A DNA stretch of 44,065 nucleotides from Bacillota bacterium (GCA_023622515.1 JAMNZB010000042.1:1-44065); one strand, 5' to 3'; shown: positions 15,813 to 24,821, numbered from the stretch's first letter. The notes: generated from the sequence alone by a model not told the origin. Numbers and translations are program-made.

Positions 15813-18191
15813 ATGTTAAAGAAAGCCGGGTTAAGCTACCCCAAGAATATTCTCAAACGCGATGGCTCATTGATGCCTTTTGATGCCTATAAAATCCGCC
15901 AGGCCATTTACAAGGCCAACCGCACTATCCCCAGTGAAACCATGACAGACAAAGACTTGGACGAGGTTACCGGCAATGTAGTGCAAAAACTGCAGGGAAC
16001 GGATACCCCCGGAGTAGAACAAATTCAAGACATTGTTGAACTTGAGTTGATGAATTTCGGGGTTATGCGTACGGCTAAGGCCTATGTCCTCTATCGGGCA
16101 GAGCATACTAAGCGAAGGGAGGCTGCTAAGGCTCTCATGGAAAGCTACAAGCAGATTACCTTTACCGATTCTTCCGCTAGTGACATAAAAAGGGAAAATG
16201 CCAATATTGACGGCAATACAGCTATGGGAACCATGCTGAAATATGGTTCGGAGGGGGCCAAGTCTTTTGTCGACAACTATGTTTTGCCCGAAGATATGGC
16301 TCAGGCCCATGCTGACGGCTTAATTCATATCCATGACAAGGATTTTTATATGTTAACGGCAACTTGCTGCCAAATTGACTTGCAAAAACTGTTTTCCAAG
16401 GGCTTTTCAACCGGTCATGGGCATCTAAGAAGCCCTCAAAGTATTGAGAGTTATGCGGCTCTGGCCTGTATTGCCATCCAGGCCAATCAAAACGAGATGC
16501 ATGGTGGCCAAAGCATTCCGGACTTTGACTACGCTATGGCGGAGGGGGTGAATAAAAGTTTCCGCAAGCACCTTTCGGATGTCCTTACGATGCTGGAAGA
16601 TTTACTGGAAGCTGCTGAGATTTCAAACGCCGATACTTCTTCCCCTCTTTGCTCCGACTTGCCATCGTTTGCTGCCCCTGCAAATGGGTCATCAGTAGCT
16701 GATTTGAGTTTGGCAGCTAAGGCCGGACTTGACCGGCTAAGGGCTTTGGCCGACAAGAACTATGATGACCTGCTGGAGGAGCTGGCGGAACTGGAAGAAG
16801 GAGGGCAAGAGTATAGACTGCTGGATGCTGTAAGCAAGCGTACGATTCGCAGTACTAACCAAGCCATGCAGGCCCTTGTCCATAATTTAAATACTATGAA
16901 TTCAAGGGCCGGAGCCCAGGTTCCTTTTAGCTCTCTAAATTATGGGACAGATACTTCAGAGGCCGGTCGCCTGGTTACTCGTGAGCTCTTACATGCCACG
17001 TGGGACGGGCTTGGCAAAGGGGAGACCGCTATTTTTCCCGTGCAGATTTTTAAAGTGAAAGATGGCATAAATACAAAGCCCGGTGATAAAAACTACGACC
17101 TTTTTAAGCTGGCGATTAACGTCTCTGCTAAAAGATTATTCCCCAATTTCAGCTTTCTTGATGCCCCCTTTAATCTGGCCTTCTATAAGGAGGGAGATAG
17201 CAATTCCGAAGTAGCCTATATGGGTTGCCGGACGAGGGTTATGAGCAATGTCTATGACCCCAACCATGAGTCCACTAAGAGTAGGGGCAATCTTAGTTTT
17301 ACATCCATTAACTTAGTACGGCTCGCTATTGAGGCAAGGGGAGATTTAGAAAAATTTTATGCCGGCCTTGATGAGACCATGGAACTTGTTTTCCGGCAAT
17401 TGCGTCAGCGCTTTGAGATTCAGCGCAGAAAGAAGGTAAAAAACTATCCTTTCCTAATGGGGCAAGGTTTGTGGCTTGGTTCTGAAGATCTTGAGGAGGA
17501 TGACGAATTAACCGAAATTTGGAAGCATGGTACGCTTTCTCTTGGTTTTATCGGATTGGCAGAATGCCTTGTTGCTCTTACGGGAAACCATCATGGAGAA
17601 TCACATCAAAGTCAGAAGTTAGGTTTAGAGATTATCACCCATATGCGTAAAAAATGTGATGAGCGGGCCAAGATGGAACTGCTAAATTACACACTTTTGG
17701 CTACTCCGGCCGAGGGGCTTTCCGGTCGCTTTGTCGCGATTGACAGGGAGCGTTATGGCAAACTTCCCGGAATTACCGACCGTGACTACTATACAAACTC
17801 CTTCCATATCCCGGTACACTTTCCCATTTCCGCCACGAAAAAAATAGACCTTGAAGCTCCCTATCATGCTCTGGCCAATGCCGGCCATATTTCCTACGTC
17901 GAAATGGATGGTGATCCCTTGCAGAATTTGGAGGCTTTCGAACAGCTGGTTCTTTACATGAAGGATAAGGGTATCGGCTATGGGTCGATTAACCATCCCA
18001 TTGACCATGACCCGCTCTGTGGCTACAGCGGTATTATTGCTGACGAGTGTCCGGGATGTGGCAGAAAAGAAAGCCAGGGTCCTCGCTTTCATCGGATACG
18101 ACGCATTACCGGCTACTTGGTCGGGACGGTTGACCGTTTCAATGATGCTAAAAAGAGAGAACTTAAAGACCGGGTTAAACACTCCCTGTAA
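15813..18191 (+). CDS. nrdD: anaerobic ribonucleoside-triphosphate reductase
   Basis: Class III ribonucleotide reductase: makes deoxynucleotides without oxygen by a glycyl radical. The 792 residues begin with an ATP-cone regulatory domain (ILKRDGSLMPFDAYKIRQAI to about residue 95). The C-terminal zinc-site segment is DPLCGYSGIIADECPGCG, and the radical site RITGYLVG has Gly767, 25 residues before the end as in T4 NrdD. The start at 15813 follows GGAAGGGAG; an in-frame ATG at 15696 lies at the riboswitch end and is rejected. It is co-oriented with nrdG, 58 bases downstream, under a cobalamin riboswitch. Confidence 0.96.
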   Translation: MLKKAGLSYPKNILKRDGSLMPFDAYKIRQAIYKANRTIPSETMTDKDLDEVTGNVVQKLQGTDTPGVEQIQDIVELELMNFGVMRTAKAYVLYRAEHTKRREAAKALMESYKQITFTDSSASDIKRENANIDGNTAMGTMLKYGSEGAKSFVDNYVLPEDMAQAHADGLIHIHDKDFYMLTATCCQIDLQKLFSKGFSTGHGHLRSPQSIESYAALACIAIQANQNEMHGGQSIPDFDYAMAEGVNKSFRKHLSDVLTMLEDLLEAAEISNADTSSPLCSDLPSFAAPANGSSVADLSLAAKAGLDRLRALADKNYDDLLEELAELEEGGQEYRLLDAVSKRTIRSTNQAMQALVHNLNTMNSRAGAQVPFSSLNYGTDTSEAGRLVTRELLHATWDGLGKGETAIFPVQIFKVKDGINTKPGDKNYDLFKLAINVSAKRLFPNFSFLDAPFNLAFYKEGDSNSEVAYMGCRTRVMSNVYDPNHESTKSRGNLSFTSINLVRLAIEARGDLEKFYAGLDETMELVFRQLRQRFEIQRRKKVKNYPFLMGQGLWLGSEDLEEDDELTEIWKHGTLSLGFIGLAECLVALTGNHHGESHQSQKLGLEIITHMRKKCDERAKMELLNYTLLATPAEGLSGRFVAIDRERYGKLPGITDRDYYTNSFHIPVHFPISATKKIDLEAPYHALANAGHISYVEMDGDPLQNLEAFEQLVLYMKDKGIGYGSINHPIDHDPLCGYSGIIADECPGCGRKESQGPRFHRIRRITGYLVGTVDRFNDAKKRELKDRVKHSL

Positions 18192-18249
18192 GATAAAAAC
18201 CGGTTTTTTCACCTAACTTCATGAATTAAGTAGAGTAGAGGATAGACCA

Positions 18250-18798
18250 ATGATTAAAGAAACAAGCTGTGAAAAGAGAGAAGAGAAGCTTCTTTATCTT
18301 GCAGGTCTGGAGAGGCATTCTGTTGTTGATGGGCCGGGGATAAGAATGGCAGTCTTTGCCCAAGGTTGTCCCCATCGTTGCCCGGGCTGCCACAATCCGG
18401 AAACCCATTTATCTATTGGAGGTGAATACCGGACCCTGGAAGAACTGCTCTCTTGCTATGAAGAAAGCAGGCTCCTACGGGGCGTGACCCTGTCCGGAGG
18501 TGAACCGTTTTTACAGGCCGGGCCTTTTGCCGCCTTGGCAAAGGCCATCCGAGAGCGAGGCGGCGATGTTATTACCTATACCGGCTATTACTATGAGGCC
18601 TTGCAGAAGATGGCTTGTCCGGAAATAGATTCTCTCCTTTTTTATACAGACCTATTGATTGATGGCCCTTTTGTAAAAGAATTGAAGACCTTGAACCTAG
18701 CTTTTCGTGGCTCCGCTAATCAACGGCTGATTCCCTTGAGCGAGCGGGGAGAGGAACTTTGGCAAGCCATAAACTTAGCCCGGGCTATGCCCTTTTAG
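18250..18798 (+). CDS. nrdG: anaerobic ribonucleotide reductase activase
   Basis: Radical-SAM activase that installs the glycyl radical on NrdD. The 4Fe-4S motif is Cys40-X3-Cys44-X2-Cys47 (GCPHRCPGC). The SAM-contacting SGGEPF follows, and the C-terminal LIDGPFV and RGSANQRLI are typical. 182 residues, close to the family norm plus a short N-terminal extension. It forms a two-gene operon with nrdD. Confidence 0.95.
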   Translation: MIKETSCEKREEKLLYLAGLERHSVVDGPGIRMAVFAQGCPHRCPGCHNPETHLSIGGEYRTLEELLSCYEESRLLRGVTLSGGEPFLQAGPFAALAKAIRERGGDVITYTGYYYEALQKMACPEIDSLLFYTDLLIDGPFVKELKTLNLAFRGSANQRLIPLSERGEELWQAINLARAMPF

Positions 18799-18854
18799 AT
18801 GACAAAGAAAAGATTTTCATGGGAATAAGCAAATAAAAAAGAGAGGAAATACTA

Positions 18855-19760
18855 ATGTTAGACTACAAAGCACGTCGAGCCGAGCCGGACTACAAACGCA
18901 AAGGGTATGAGCAAAGGCGTAAAATAGTGAACTTTCTCCTATTGAATGTAGGTACGATTATTGTAGCCATGGGGGTATATTTCTTTAAGTATCCGAACAA
19001 TTTTGCCCTGGGAGGCGTATCCGGACTTTCCGTTGTTGTTAGTGCCCTCCTACCCGGCTTTAGCCCAGCCAAGGTGGCTTTTGTCATAAATGTTTTACTT
19101 TTAATCCTTGCTCTTTTCATATTTGGTAAAAATTTCACCGGCAAGACCTTCTATTCCAGTCTTTTACTATCTTTCCTTTTAGTCATTTTCGATAAAATAA
19201 TCCCTATGCAGGGTCCTTTAACGGATGAAGGGATTTTAGAACTCTTTATTGCCATCATGCTCTCTGCCTTTGGTGGTGCCATTCTCTTTAATTTAGATGC
19301 CTCCAGCGGCGGAACGGATATCATCGCCATGATTATCAAAAAGTTTAGTGGAGCTGATATTGGTAAGGCCCTCTTCATTAGTGACTTTTTGGTTACTGTA
19401 TCGACCTTTTTCATCTTCGACATAAGGACAGCCCTCTTGTCGGCAACCGGCCTCCTCCTAAAAGGACTTATTGTTGATGGCATTATCCAAAACTTTAATC
19501 GGAAAAAATATTTTACCATTATCACTTCAAAGCCTGAAGAAGTAGGGGGATACGTCACTAACTGCCTAAAACGGAGTTGTACAAGGCTTGCTGCCGTAGG
19601 TGAATATACGGGCGAGGCAAGAAGTGTGTTTATTTGTGCTGTTGACTTGCAGCAGGCCGTCCTCCTTAAAGAAGCCGTAAAAGAAATTGATGAATCAGCT
19701 TTTATCATTGTAAATTCCTCCTCAGAAATTAGTGGTCGAGGCTTCCGCAGCGGTTTTTAA
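18855..19760 (+). CDS. YitT-family membrane protein
   Basis: A 301-residue protein of the YitT/DUF161 family: five or six hydrophobic helices after a basic N-terminus, with the conserved FALGGVSGLSVV and LDASSGGTDIIAMI motifs. A soluble C-terminal DUF2179 domain (from about KKYFTIITSKPEEVG to IIVNSSSEISGRGF) follows. The biochemical role is unknown. GAGAGGAAAT gives a good ribosome binding site. It lies 56 bases after nrdG and could be read through from that operon. Confidence 0.9.
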   Translation: MLDYKARRAEPDYKRKGYEQRRKIVNFLLLNVGTIIVAMGVYFFKYPNNFALGGVSGLSVVVSALLPGFSPAKVAFVINVLLLILALFIFGKNFTGKTFYSSLLLSFLLVIFDKIIPMQGPLTDEGILELFIAIMLSAFGGAILFNLDASSGGTDIIAMIIKKFSGADIGKALFISDFLVTVSTFFIFDIRTALLSATGLLLKGLIVDGIIQNFNRKKYFTIITSKPEEVGGYVTNCLKRSCTRLAAVGEYTGEARSVFICAVDLQQAVLLKEAVKEIDESAFIIVNSSSEISGRGFRSGF

Positions 19761-19896
19761 GTTAGGATAAATTAAAAAAGCAACAAAATTACATTCTGTG
19801 AACACAAAAAGCATAAAAATCCTACTTATTATCACAGAGATTTACTAATAGAAACAAGAAATTCACTAAAGGAAACCGAATATTCCTTTATGGCAA

Positions 19897-19925
19897 TTTA
19901 CTATTCTTTTGTTTAATGATAGAAT
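19897..19925 (+). promoter_or_regulatory. promoter for the symporter gene
   Basis: TTTACT (19897-19902) and TAGAAT (19920-19925) with a 17-base spacer, about 110 bases before the symporter start. The surrounding 275-base gap is A/T-rich and otherwise shows nothing I can name. Confidence 0.45.
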
Positions 19926-20035
19926 ATACAAAATAGCTCGTCTCGAATTAAAAAAATTGTTGATTCTAGACAAAGCGTACTGTTTAGCCACATGTCAGCT
20001 ATGTAGGTGACAAATGAGAATTATGAGGAGGTCTT

Positions 20036-21412
20036 ATGTCACAACAAAGAGAATCGTTTTCGAGCAGAATAGGCTTTATCCTTGCGGCGGCCGGTTCTGC
20101 GGTAGGTTTAGGAAACCTTTGGCGGTTTCCCTATTTAGCAGCACAGAAAGGCGGAGGGGTCTTCCTTTTGACCTATCTTATCTTCGGTCTTAGCTTTGGC
20201 CTTTCCTTGTTAATTACTGAAGTTGCCATTGGACGCAGAACCAGACAGTCCAGCGTGGGCGCTTATCGTATGATGCATCCTAAGTTCTCTTTTTTAGGTG
20301 TGCTCACAGCCCTTGTGCCGGCTATTATTCTCCCCTATTATTGTGCAATTGGTGGTTGGGTAACTAAGTACGGCGTTGAATTTCTCCTTGGAAACGGGGA
20401 AAAGATTGCCGAAAATTCTGAAGGTTACTTTAATGCTTTCATTACCATAGAAGGCGGAAGTCTCCTTCAAAATGCAGAGTTTTGGTTTTTAATCTTCCTT
20501 GCTGTTACCGCATTCATTGTTATGTCCGGCGTGGAAAAAGGGATTGAGAAAGCCAGTAAAATTATGATGCCGGCTCTACTTATCCTTTCTGTAGCTATTG
20601 TCATCTATACCTTCACCATTCCCGGTGTAACGAAAGGGTTGAAGTACTATTTATTACCGGACTTTTCTTTTATCAAATCCTTTAAAGACTTTGCCGACCT
20701 CTTGTTGGCGGCGATAGGTCAGCTGTTCTATTCACTGTCCCTGGCTATGGCCATTATGATTACCTATGGGTCCTACATGAAACAAGAAGATGACCTGCAA
20801 AAATCATCTGTCCAAATTGTTCTGCTGGACACATCTATTGCCTTCCTGGCCGGCTTAATGATTGTTCCCCCCGTTGTAGCTTACAGTGGCGGTGATCCCG
20901 GTCTTATCCAAAGCACAGCAGGTCCGGGTCTGATGTTTGTCACCCTACCTAAGGTCTTTGCCGGCATGCCGGCAGGCGGAGTCATTGGTACTCTGTTCTT
21001 TGTTCTTGTCTTCTTTGCTGCACTTACCTCCTCCATTTCCTTGATGGAAGCGGTGGTTTCAGTCATCATGGACTTGACAAAAATGGTTCGTCGAAAAGCA
21101 ACTATCGTTGTTATCGGAATCTCCCTTGTCTTAGGAACGCTCTCCTCCTTGGGCTATGGACCCCTCGCCGGTGTCCAGATTTTGGGGCGTGCCTTCCTGG
21201 ACTTCTTTGACTTCATCACCAACTCGGTTATGATGCCGATTGTTGCTATCTTCACCTGTATTTTGGTTGGCCATGTGGTCAAAACGGATTACGTTGCGGA
21301 GGAAGTCCTGAAGTCAGGAGAATTTAGGGGCAGAAAACCCTATGATATGATGATTAAATGGATTGCCATTCCTCTCTTAGCAATCATCTTGCTTTCCAAC
21401 CTATTAGCCTAA
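20036..21412 (+). CDS. sodium:neurotransmitter (NSS) family symporter
   Basis: A 458-residue LeuT-fold transporter with about 11-12 helices. The unwound helix 1 with the sodium and substrate site reads AAAGSAVGLGNLWRFPY. Later hallmarks are helix 2 LLITEVAIGRR, GIEKASKIMMPAL, and FFAALTSSISLMEAVVSV in the helix 8 region. Bacterial members import amino acids or related amines with Na+; specificity cannot be read here. GAGGAGG lies before the ATG. It is monocistronic with its own promoter. Confidence 0.92.
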   Translation: MSQQRESFSSRIGFILAAAGSAVGLGNLWRFPYLAAQKGGGVFLLTYLIFGLSFGLSLLITEVAIGRRTRQSSVGAYRMMHPKFSFLGVLTALVPAIILPYYCAIGGWVTKYGVEFLLGNGEKIAENSEGYFNAFITIEGGSLLQNAEFWFLIFLAVTAFIVMSGVEKGIEKASKIMMPALLILSVAIVIYTFTIPGVTKGLKYYLLPDFSFIKSFKDFADLLLAAIGQLFYSLSLAMAIMITYGSYMKQEDDLQKSSVQIVLLDTSIAFLAGLMIVPPVVAYSGGDPGLIQSTAGPGLMFVTLPKVFAGMPAGGVIGTLFFVLVFFAALTSSISLMEAVVSVIMDLTKMVRRKATIVVIGISLVLGTLSSLGYGPLAGVQILGRAFLDFFDFITNSVMMPIVAIFTCILVGHVVKTDYVAEEVLKSGEFRGRKPYDMMIKWIAIPLLAIILLSNLLA

Positions 21413-21505
21413 GTACAGTGATTGGCAAGGAGAGAATATTGTAGTAAAGGTTATTGAGAAGTATAGTAGATAAAAAATAAAACCAATTAAAAAAGAATCA
21501 AAAGT

Positions 21506-21545
21506 CAAGCCTAAGTTCTTGCTTTAGAGTGGGAACTTAGGCTTG
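21506..21545. terminator. strong 13-bp hairpin after the symporter gene
   Basis: A perfect 13-bp stem, CAAGCCTAAGTTC (21506-21518) with GAACTTAGGCTTG (21533-21545), loop of 14 bases. There is no T-run on the plus strand, but the minus-strand readout is followed by a T-rich stretch. It may end symporter transcripts or attenuate the thioredoxin gene that starts 30 bases later. Confidence 0.45.
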
Positions 21546-21574
21546 CACTTTGAAGAAAAGGCGGTAAAATCCCT

Positions 21575-21913
21575 ATGAAAAATTTCACAAATGACATGAA
21601 TTTTGCAAGTCTTTCTTCCAGCCAAGATATTGTTTTCATTCAATTTGGACGCAAATCCTGCACTCCCTGTGCTTCGATCAGATTAAAGATTAGAGCTTGG
21701 CTCAAGGAAAATACCGGTGTTGCTGGCTTCTATATTGATGTGGAAGACTTCCCCAAACTTGCTGCCCAAGGAGGGGTTTTCTCGGTTCCCTCAGTACAAG
21801 TCTATTTTGAAGGCAAACTAATCATCGAAAGAAGCGGCTATTTCAGCCTGGAGGAAATTTTTGCCAATTTGGAGCGCTACCGGGAGCTGCGGACAAAAAC
21901 AGTCTATTCGTAA
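21575..21913 (+). CDS. thioredoxin-like protein
   Basis: A 112-residue single-domain thioredoxin fold with the redox pair Cys29-Thr-Pro-Cys32 after the IVFIQFG strand, and the cis-proline loop FSVPSVQVY. The CTPC active site is unlike the classic CGPC, so the redox potential or partner probably differs from housekeeping thioredoxin. The ribosome binding site is weak (AAGGCGG at a long spacing). It lies between the hairpin and mutY. Confidence 0.85.
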   Translation: MKNFTNDMNFASLSSSQDIVFIQFGRKSCTPCASIRLKIRAWLKENTGVAGFYIDVEDFPKLAAQGGVFSVPSVQVYFEGKLIIERSGYFSLEEIFANLERYRELRTKTVYS

Positions 21914-22040
21914 CATAGGATGAAGAAATGTCCCGACAATCAATATATACTGTAAGCGGACAATAGAAAAATACTTCTCAATAAATTTAAAGGCTAAAGT
22001 AGTAAAAAAGGAAAGTCGGTAGAAAATACCTAAGAAGCTT

Positions 22041-23141
22041 ATGCAAGAAACAATGGCAAAAGACCTAATTAGCTGGTATGACCACAATAAACGGGCTCTT
22101 CCTTGGCGGTCAGAAGCCAGTCCCTATACTATTTGGTTATCGGAAATCATGTTACAACAAACGCGTGTGGAAACGGTCATAGACTACTTCACGCGTTTTG
22201 TTTTGGCCTTCCCGGATGTTTTTTCCCTGGCCCGGGCAAGCGAAGATGAACTAATGCGCCTTTGGCAGGGGCTTGGTTACTACAGCAGGGCGAGGAATTT
22301 ACATAAGACAGCAAAAATAATTGCCGGTCAAGGGCAGGGAAAATTTCCTGAAACAGTGGACGAGCTAAAGAAACTTCCCGGTGTTGGCGACTACACCGCT
22401 GCCGCTATTGCCTCTATGGCCTTTAACAAGCCGGAGCCCGCCATCGACGGGAACCTCCTGCGAATTTTTTCCCGCCTGGAATTTTTTACAGGAAATGTTC
22501 TTACAACAAAGGCAAAAAGAGAAGCCTATCAATTTTTTAAAAGGATAATCCCGAAAGAAAGGCCGGGAGATTTTAACCAGGCCCTTATGGATTTGGGCTC
22601 AATAATCTGCCTGCCAAAAGGTGATATCCACTGTAGCCGCTGTCCTTGGCAGAAGAGTTGCAAGGCCTATTCTTCCGGTAAAGAAACAGAACTTCCTAAT
22701 CGGGGCGAAAAGAAAAGAAAGAAACTGGTAGAAAAGACCATCCTCCTTCTATATGATTCCAAGCAGCTTGTTCTCCAGAAGCGCCCTTCAGAAGGCCTGC
22801 TTGCCGGTTTATATGAATTTCCCCATCTTGCAGGAAGGCTGACGAAAAAAGAACTTGAAAATCGAATGAAGAAAGCAGGCTTAAGGGCCGAAGAGGTCAA
22901 AAAACTCCCTAAACAGAGGCATCTCTTCAGCCATCTTGAATGGCAGATGCAGGCTTTTGCTATTTCTTTCTGCCGGCTGCCGGAGGATATTCTTAAGTCC
23001 TTGCAGTTCGTCACTTTTCCCGAGCAAAAGGACTCGCCCTTTATCTCTGAGCCCTTTATTACGACTTTCTCAGAGATGGAAGAGGCCTATTCCATACCGA
23101 GTGCCTTGCGATTTTTTGAGGACTACCTTTTAGCTAAGTGA
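22041..23141 (+). CDS. mutY: adenine DNA glycosylase
   Basis: Removes adenine mispaired with 8-oxoguanine. The 366 residues have the HhH-GPD domain: catalytic Glu35 in LSEIMLQQT, hairpin LPGVGDYTA and Asp136 in AIDGNL. The iron-sulfur ligands are Cys190, Cys198, Cys201 and Cys207, giving a first gap of seven residues where E. coli has six. A C-terminal Nudix-like domain for 8-oxoG recognition (from about residue 228; RHLFSHLEWQ) is present. ATG 22041 is used; ATG 22053 is possible, and neither has a strong ribosome binding site. Confidence 0.95.
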   Translation: MQETMAKDLISWYDHNKRALPWRSEASPYTIWLSEIMLQQTRVETVIDYFTRFVLAFPDVFSLARASEDELMRLWQGLGYYSRARNLHKTAKIIAGQGQGKFPETVDELKKLPGVGDYTAAAIASMAFNKPEPAIDGNLLRIFSRLEFFTGNVLTTKAKREAYQFFKRIIPKERPGDFNQALMDLGSIICLPKGDIHCSRCPWQKSCKAYSSGKETELPNRGEKKRKKLVEKTILLLYDSKQLVLQKRPSEGLLAGLYEFPHLAGRLTKKELENRMKKAGLRAEEVKKLPKQRHLFSHLEWQMQAFAISFCRLPEDILKSLQFVTFPEQKDSPFISEPFITTFSEMEEAYSIPSALRFFEDYLLAK

Positions 23142-23268
23142 ATATAAGAAATGCTATTATAGTTGGCATTATTGTTGGCCTTGCTTATATCCTTAAAGGT
23201 GTCCATCAAGTATTGAATAAAAAGTTAAGCTTGAGCCGGTAAAGGTTGATGAAGAGGCTGAAAAATAG
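23138..23268 (+). pseudogene. small single-helix membrane ORF with apparent frameshift
   Basis: A GTG start overlaps the mutY stop (GTGA). The frame reads VNIRNAIIVGIIVGLAYILK, a clean transmembrane helix, then runs into an early stop at 23240-23242 (34 residues). One base back, from the A5 run at 23219-23223, the other frame continues VKLEPVKVDEEAEK to a stop at 23266-23268 and gives a natural acidic tail, 43 residues in all. So one A has been lost, or a -1 slip occurs at AAAAAG. No family recognised. Confidence 0.4.
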
Positions 23269-23293
23269 AAGATGAAGAGGCTGAAAAATAGAA
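23248..23293 (+). repeat. tandem 23-bp duplication
   Basis: Two perfect head-to-tail copies, 23248-23270 and 23271-23293, each starting GATGAAGAGGCTG. Copy 1 encodes the acidic tail and stop of the small membrane ORF. Copy 2 is spacer before the FmdE-like gene. Confidence 0.9.
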
Positions 23294-23322
23294 ACTGGAA
23301 AAAGAAAGTCGGGAGGTTAGAT

Positions 23323-23853
23323 ATGTTGAAAAAACAGGAACTTTGGGAAAGCTGTGTAAATTTTCACGGGCATAGCTGTGGGGGATTAGCCATAGGTTTT
23401 GGAGCGGCCCTGTATGCCTGGGAACTCTTTGATGCAGAGGGGCCTTCAGAAGATGAAGAACTTGTCTGTGTAGCGGAGACCGATGCCTGTGGCGTGGATG
23501 CTATTCAAGTCCTCTTGAGTTGCACGGTAGGAAAAGGCAACCTGCTCTTTAATCTTCAGGGAAAAAATGCCTTCTCCTTCTATCGGCGGACTGATGGCAA
23601 GTCTTTTCGTTTACTGCTTCGCCCCGCGCCCCATATGACCAAGGAGGAGCGTTTAGCCCTAGCCATGGCGGGGGACTTTGAAAAGCTGTTCGAAGTGAAA
23701 GCTGCCCCGGAAACGCTGCCGGAAAGAGCAAGAATTTTTACCAGCTATACTTGTAGCCTTTGCGGGGAAAGGGTGGCAGAGAATTACGTGCGCCTGCAAG
23801 AAAGGGAAGTGCTTTGCTCTTCCTGTTACTCACCCTATAGCAGGGGTTTGTAG
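23323..23853 (+). CDS. FmdE-family protein with C-terminal zinc ribbon
   Basis: A 176-residue protein related to FmdE of formylmethanofuran dehydrogenase. The N-terminal domain has FHGHSCGG (residues 14-21), ETDACGVDAIQVL, CTVGKGNL and GKNAFSFYRR, the family's metal/cofactor-binding motifs. The C-terminal ~30 residues form a zinc ribbon (CSLCGE and CSSCY). In bacteria such proteins are found outside methanogenesis, often near molybdenum or tungsten genes, but none are here. The start at 23323 follows GGGAGG; an ATG at 23272 inside the duplication is not favoured. Confidence 0.85.
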   Translation: MLKKQELWESCVNFHGHSCGGLAIGFGAALYAWELFDAEGPSEDEELVCVAETDACGVDAIQVLLSCTVGKGNLLFNLQGKNAFSFYRRTDGKSFRLLLRPAPHMTKEERLALAMAGDFEKLFEVKAAPETLPERARIFTSYTCSLCGERVAENYVRLQEREVLCSSCYSPYSRGL

Positions 23854-23888
23854 GGAAAAAACAAGGGCAAAAGAAAAAGGATGAAACT

Positions 23889-24821
23889 ATGAACAAGCAG
23901 CAAAAAGACAAGATACAGGCTTGGCAGGAACTTAACCCCGGCATGTTTATCCATTTCGGTGTTTACTCGCAATATGGCGGTGTATACAAAGGGAAGCGGA
24001 TTACAGAAGGCTATAGCGAACAAATCATGCAGTTTGCCGGTATCCCGGAAGAGGACTATCTGGCCACGGCAAGGACCATGACACTGGACAAATTTGACCC
24101 GGAGGCTATAGTTTCCTTGGCCAAGGCTTCTGAAATGAAATATATTCTCCTAACGGCCAAGCACCATGACGGCTTTTGTCTTTTCGAGACTAAGACGACC
24201 GACTTTAACCTTGTGGAGCAAACGCCTTTTGGCCAAGACCTGGTAAAAATCCTGGCCGCTGAATGTCGCAAGCAAGGCTTGCAGTTTGGCCTGTATTTTT
24301 CCCTGGTAGACTGGCATCTGGGCCACGCTTTTGACCCCGACAATTGGAATAGGATTACGCCGGAAATAGAAGCCGTTCTTTGCGAACAACTAACGGAACT
24401 TATGACAGGTTATGGTGAACTTTGCGAGATTTGGTTTGATATGTCCAGACCAGCACTTGAGCAAAGTAAACGCTTTATAGCTATTGTCCGGGCCCACCAG
24501 CCGCAAGCCATGATTAATAGCCGGATTGGTAATGGCTTGGGGGATTTTATTACTTTTTGGGACAATCAAATCCCCGATGAGGCTCCCTTAGAGCCCTGGC
24601 AAACACCCCAGTCCATATATCCTGAAACCTGGGGCTACCGGTCCTGGCAAAAACACGACGACTTGGAAGACCGAGCAAGAATAATCATAGAGAATTATGA
24701 ATCGGTTCATTCGCGGGGAGGCAACTATCTTTTGAATATCGGACCGCGCGGTGACGGCTCTGTAACAGAATTTGAGCAGGAGATCCTTTTAGCCCTGGGC
24801 AGGCATATTCGTTCTAAGTGA
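23889..24821 (+). CDS. alpha-L-fucosidase (GH29), short cytoplasmic form
   Basis: A GH29 glycosidase releasing L-fucose. The (beta/alpha)8 domain is visible: GMFIHFGVYS at the start, AKHHDGF (residues 90-96), and the nucleophile Asp184 in EIWFDMSRP, with LLNIGPRGDG near the end. At 310 residues it holds only the catalytic domain: the usual C-terminal beta-sandwich is missing. There is no signal peptide, so it works on imported oligosaccharides. AAAGGATG precedes the ATG, 35 bases after the FmdE-like gene. The acid/base residue is not identified. Confidence 0.86.
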   Translation: MNKQQKDKIQAWQELNPGMFIHFGVYSQYGGVYKGKRITEGYSEQIMQFAGIPEEDYLATARTMTLDKFDPEAIVSLAKASEMKYILLTAKHHDGFCLFETKTTDFNLVEQTPFGQDLVKILAAECRKQGLQFGLYFSLVDWHLGHAFDPDNWNRITPEIEAVLCEQLTELMTGYGELCEIWFDMSRPALEQSKRFIAIVRAHQPQAMINSRIGNGLGDFITFWDNQIPDEAPLEPWQTPQSIYPETWGYRSWQKHDDLEDRARIIIENYESVHSRGGNYLLNIGPRGDGSVTEFEQEILLALGRHIRSK

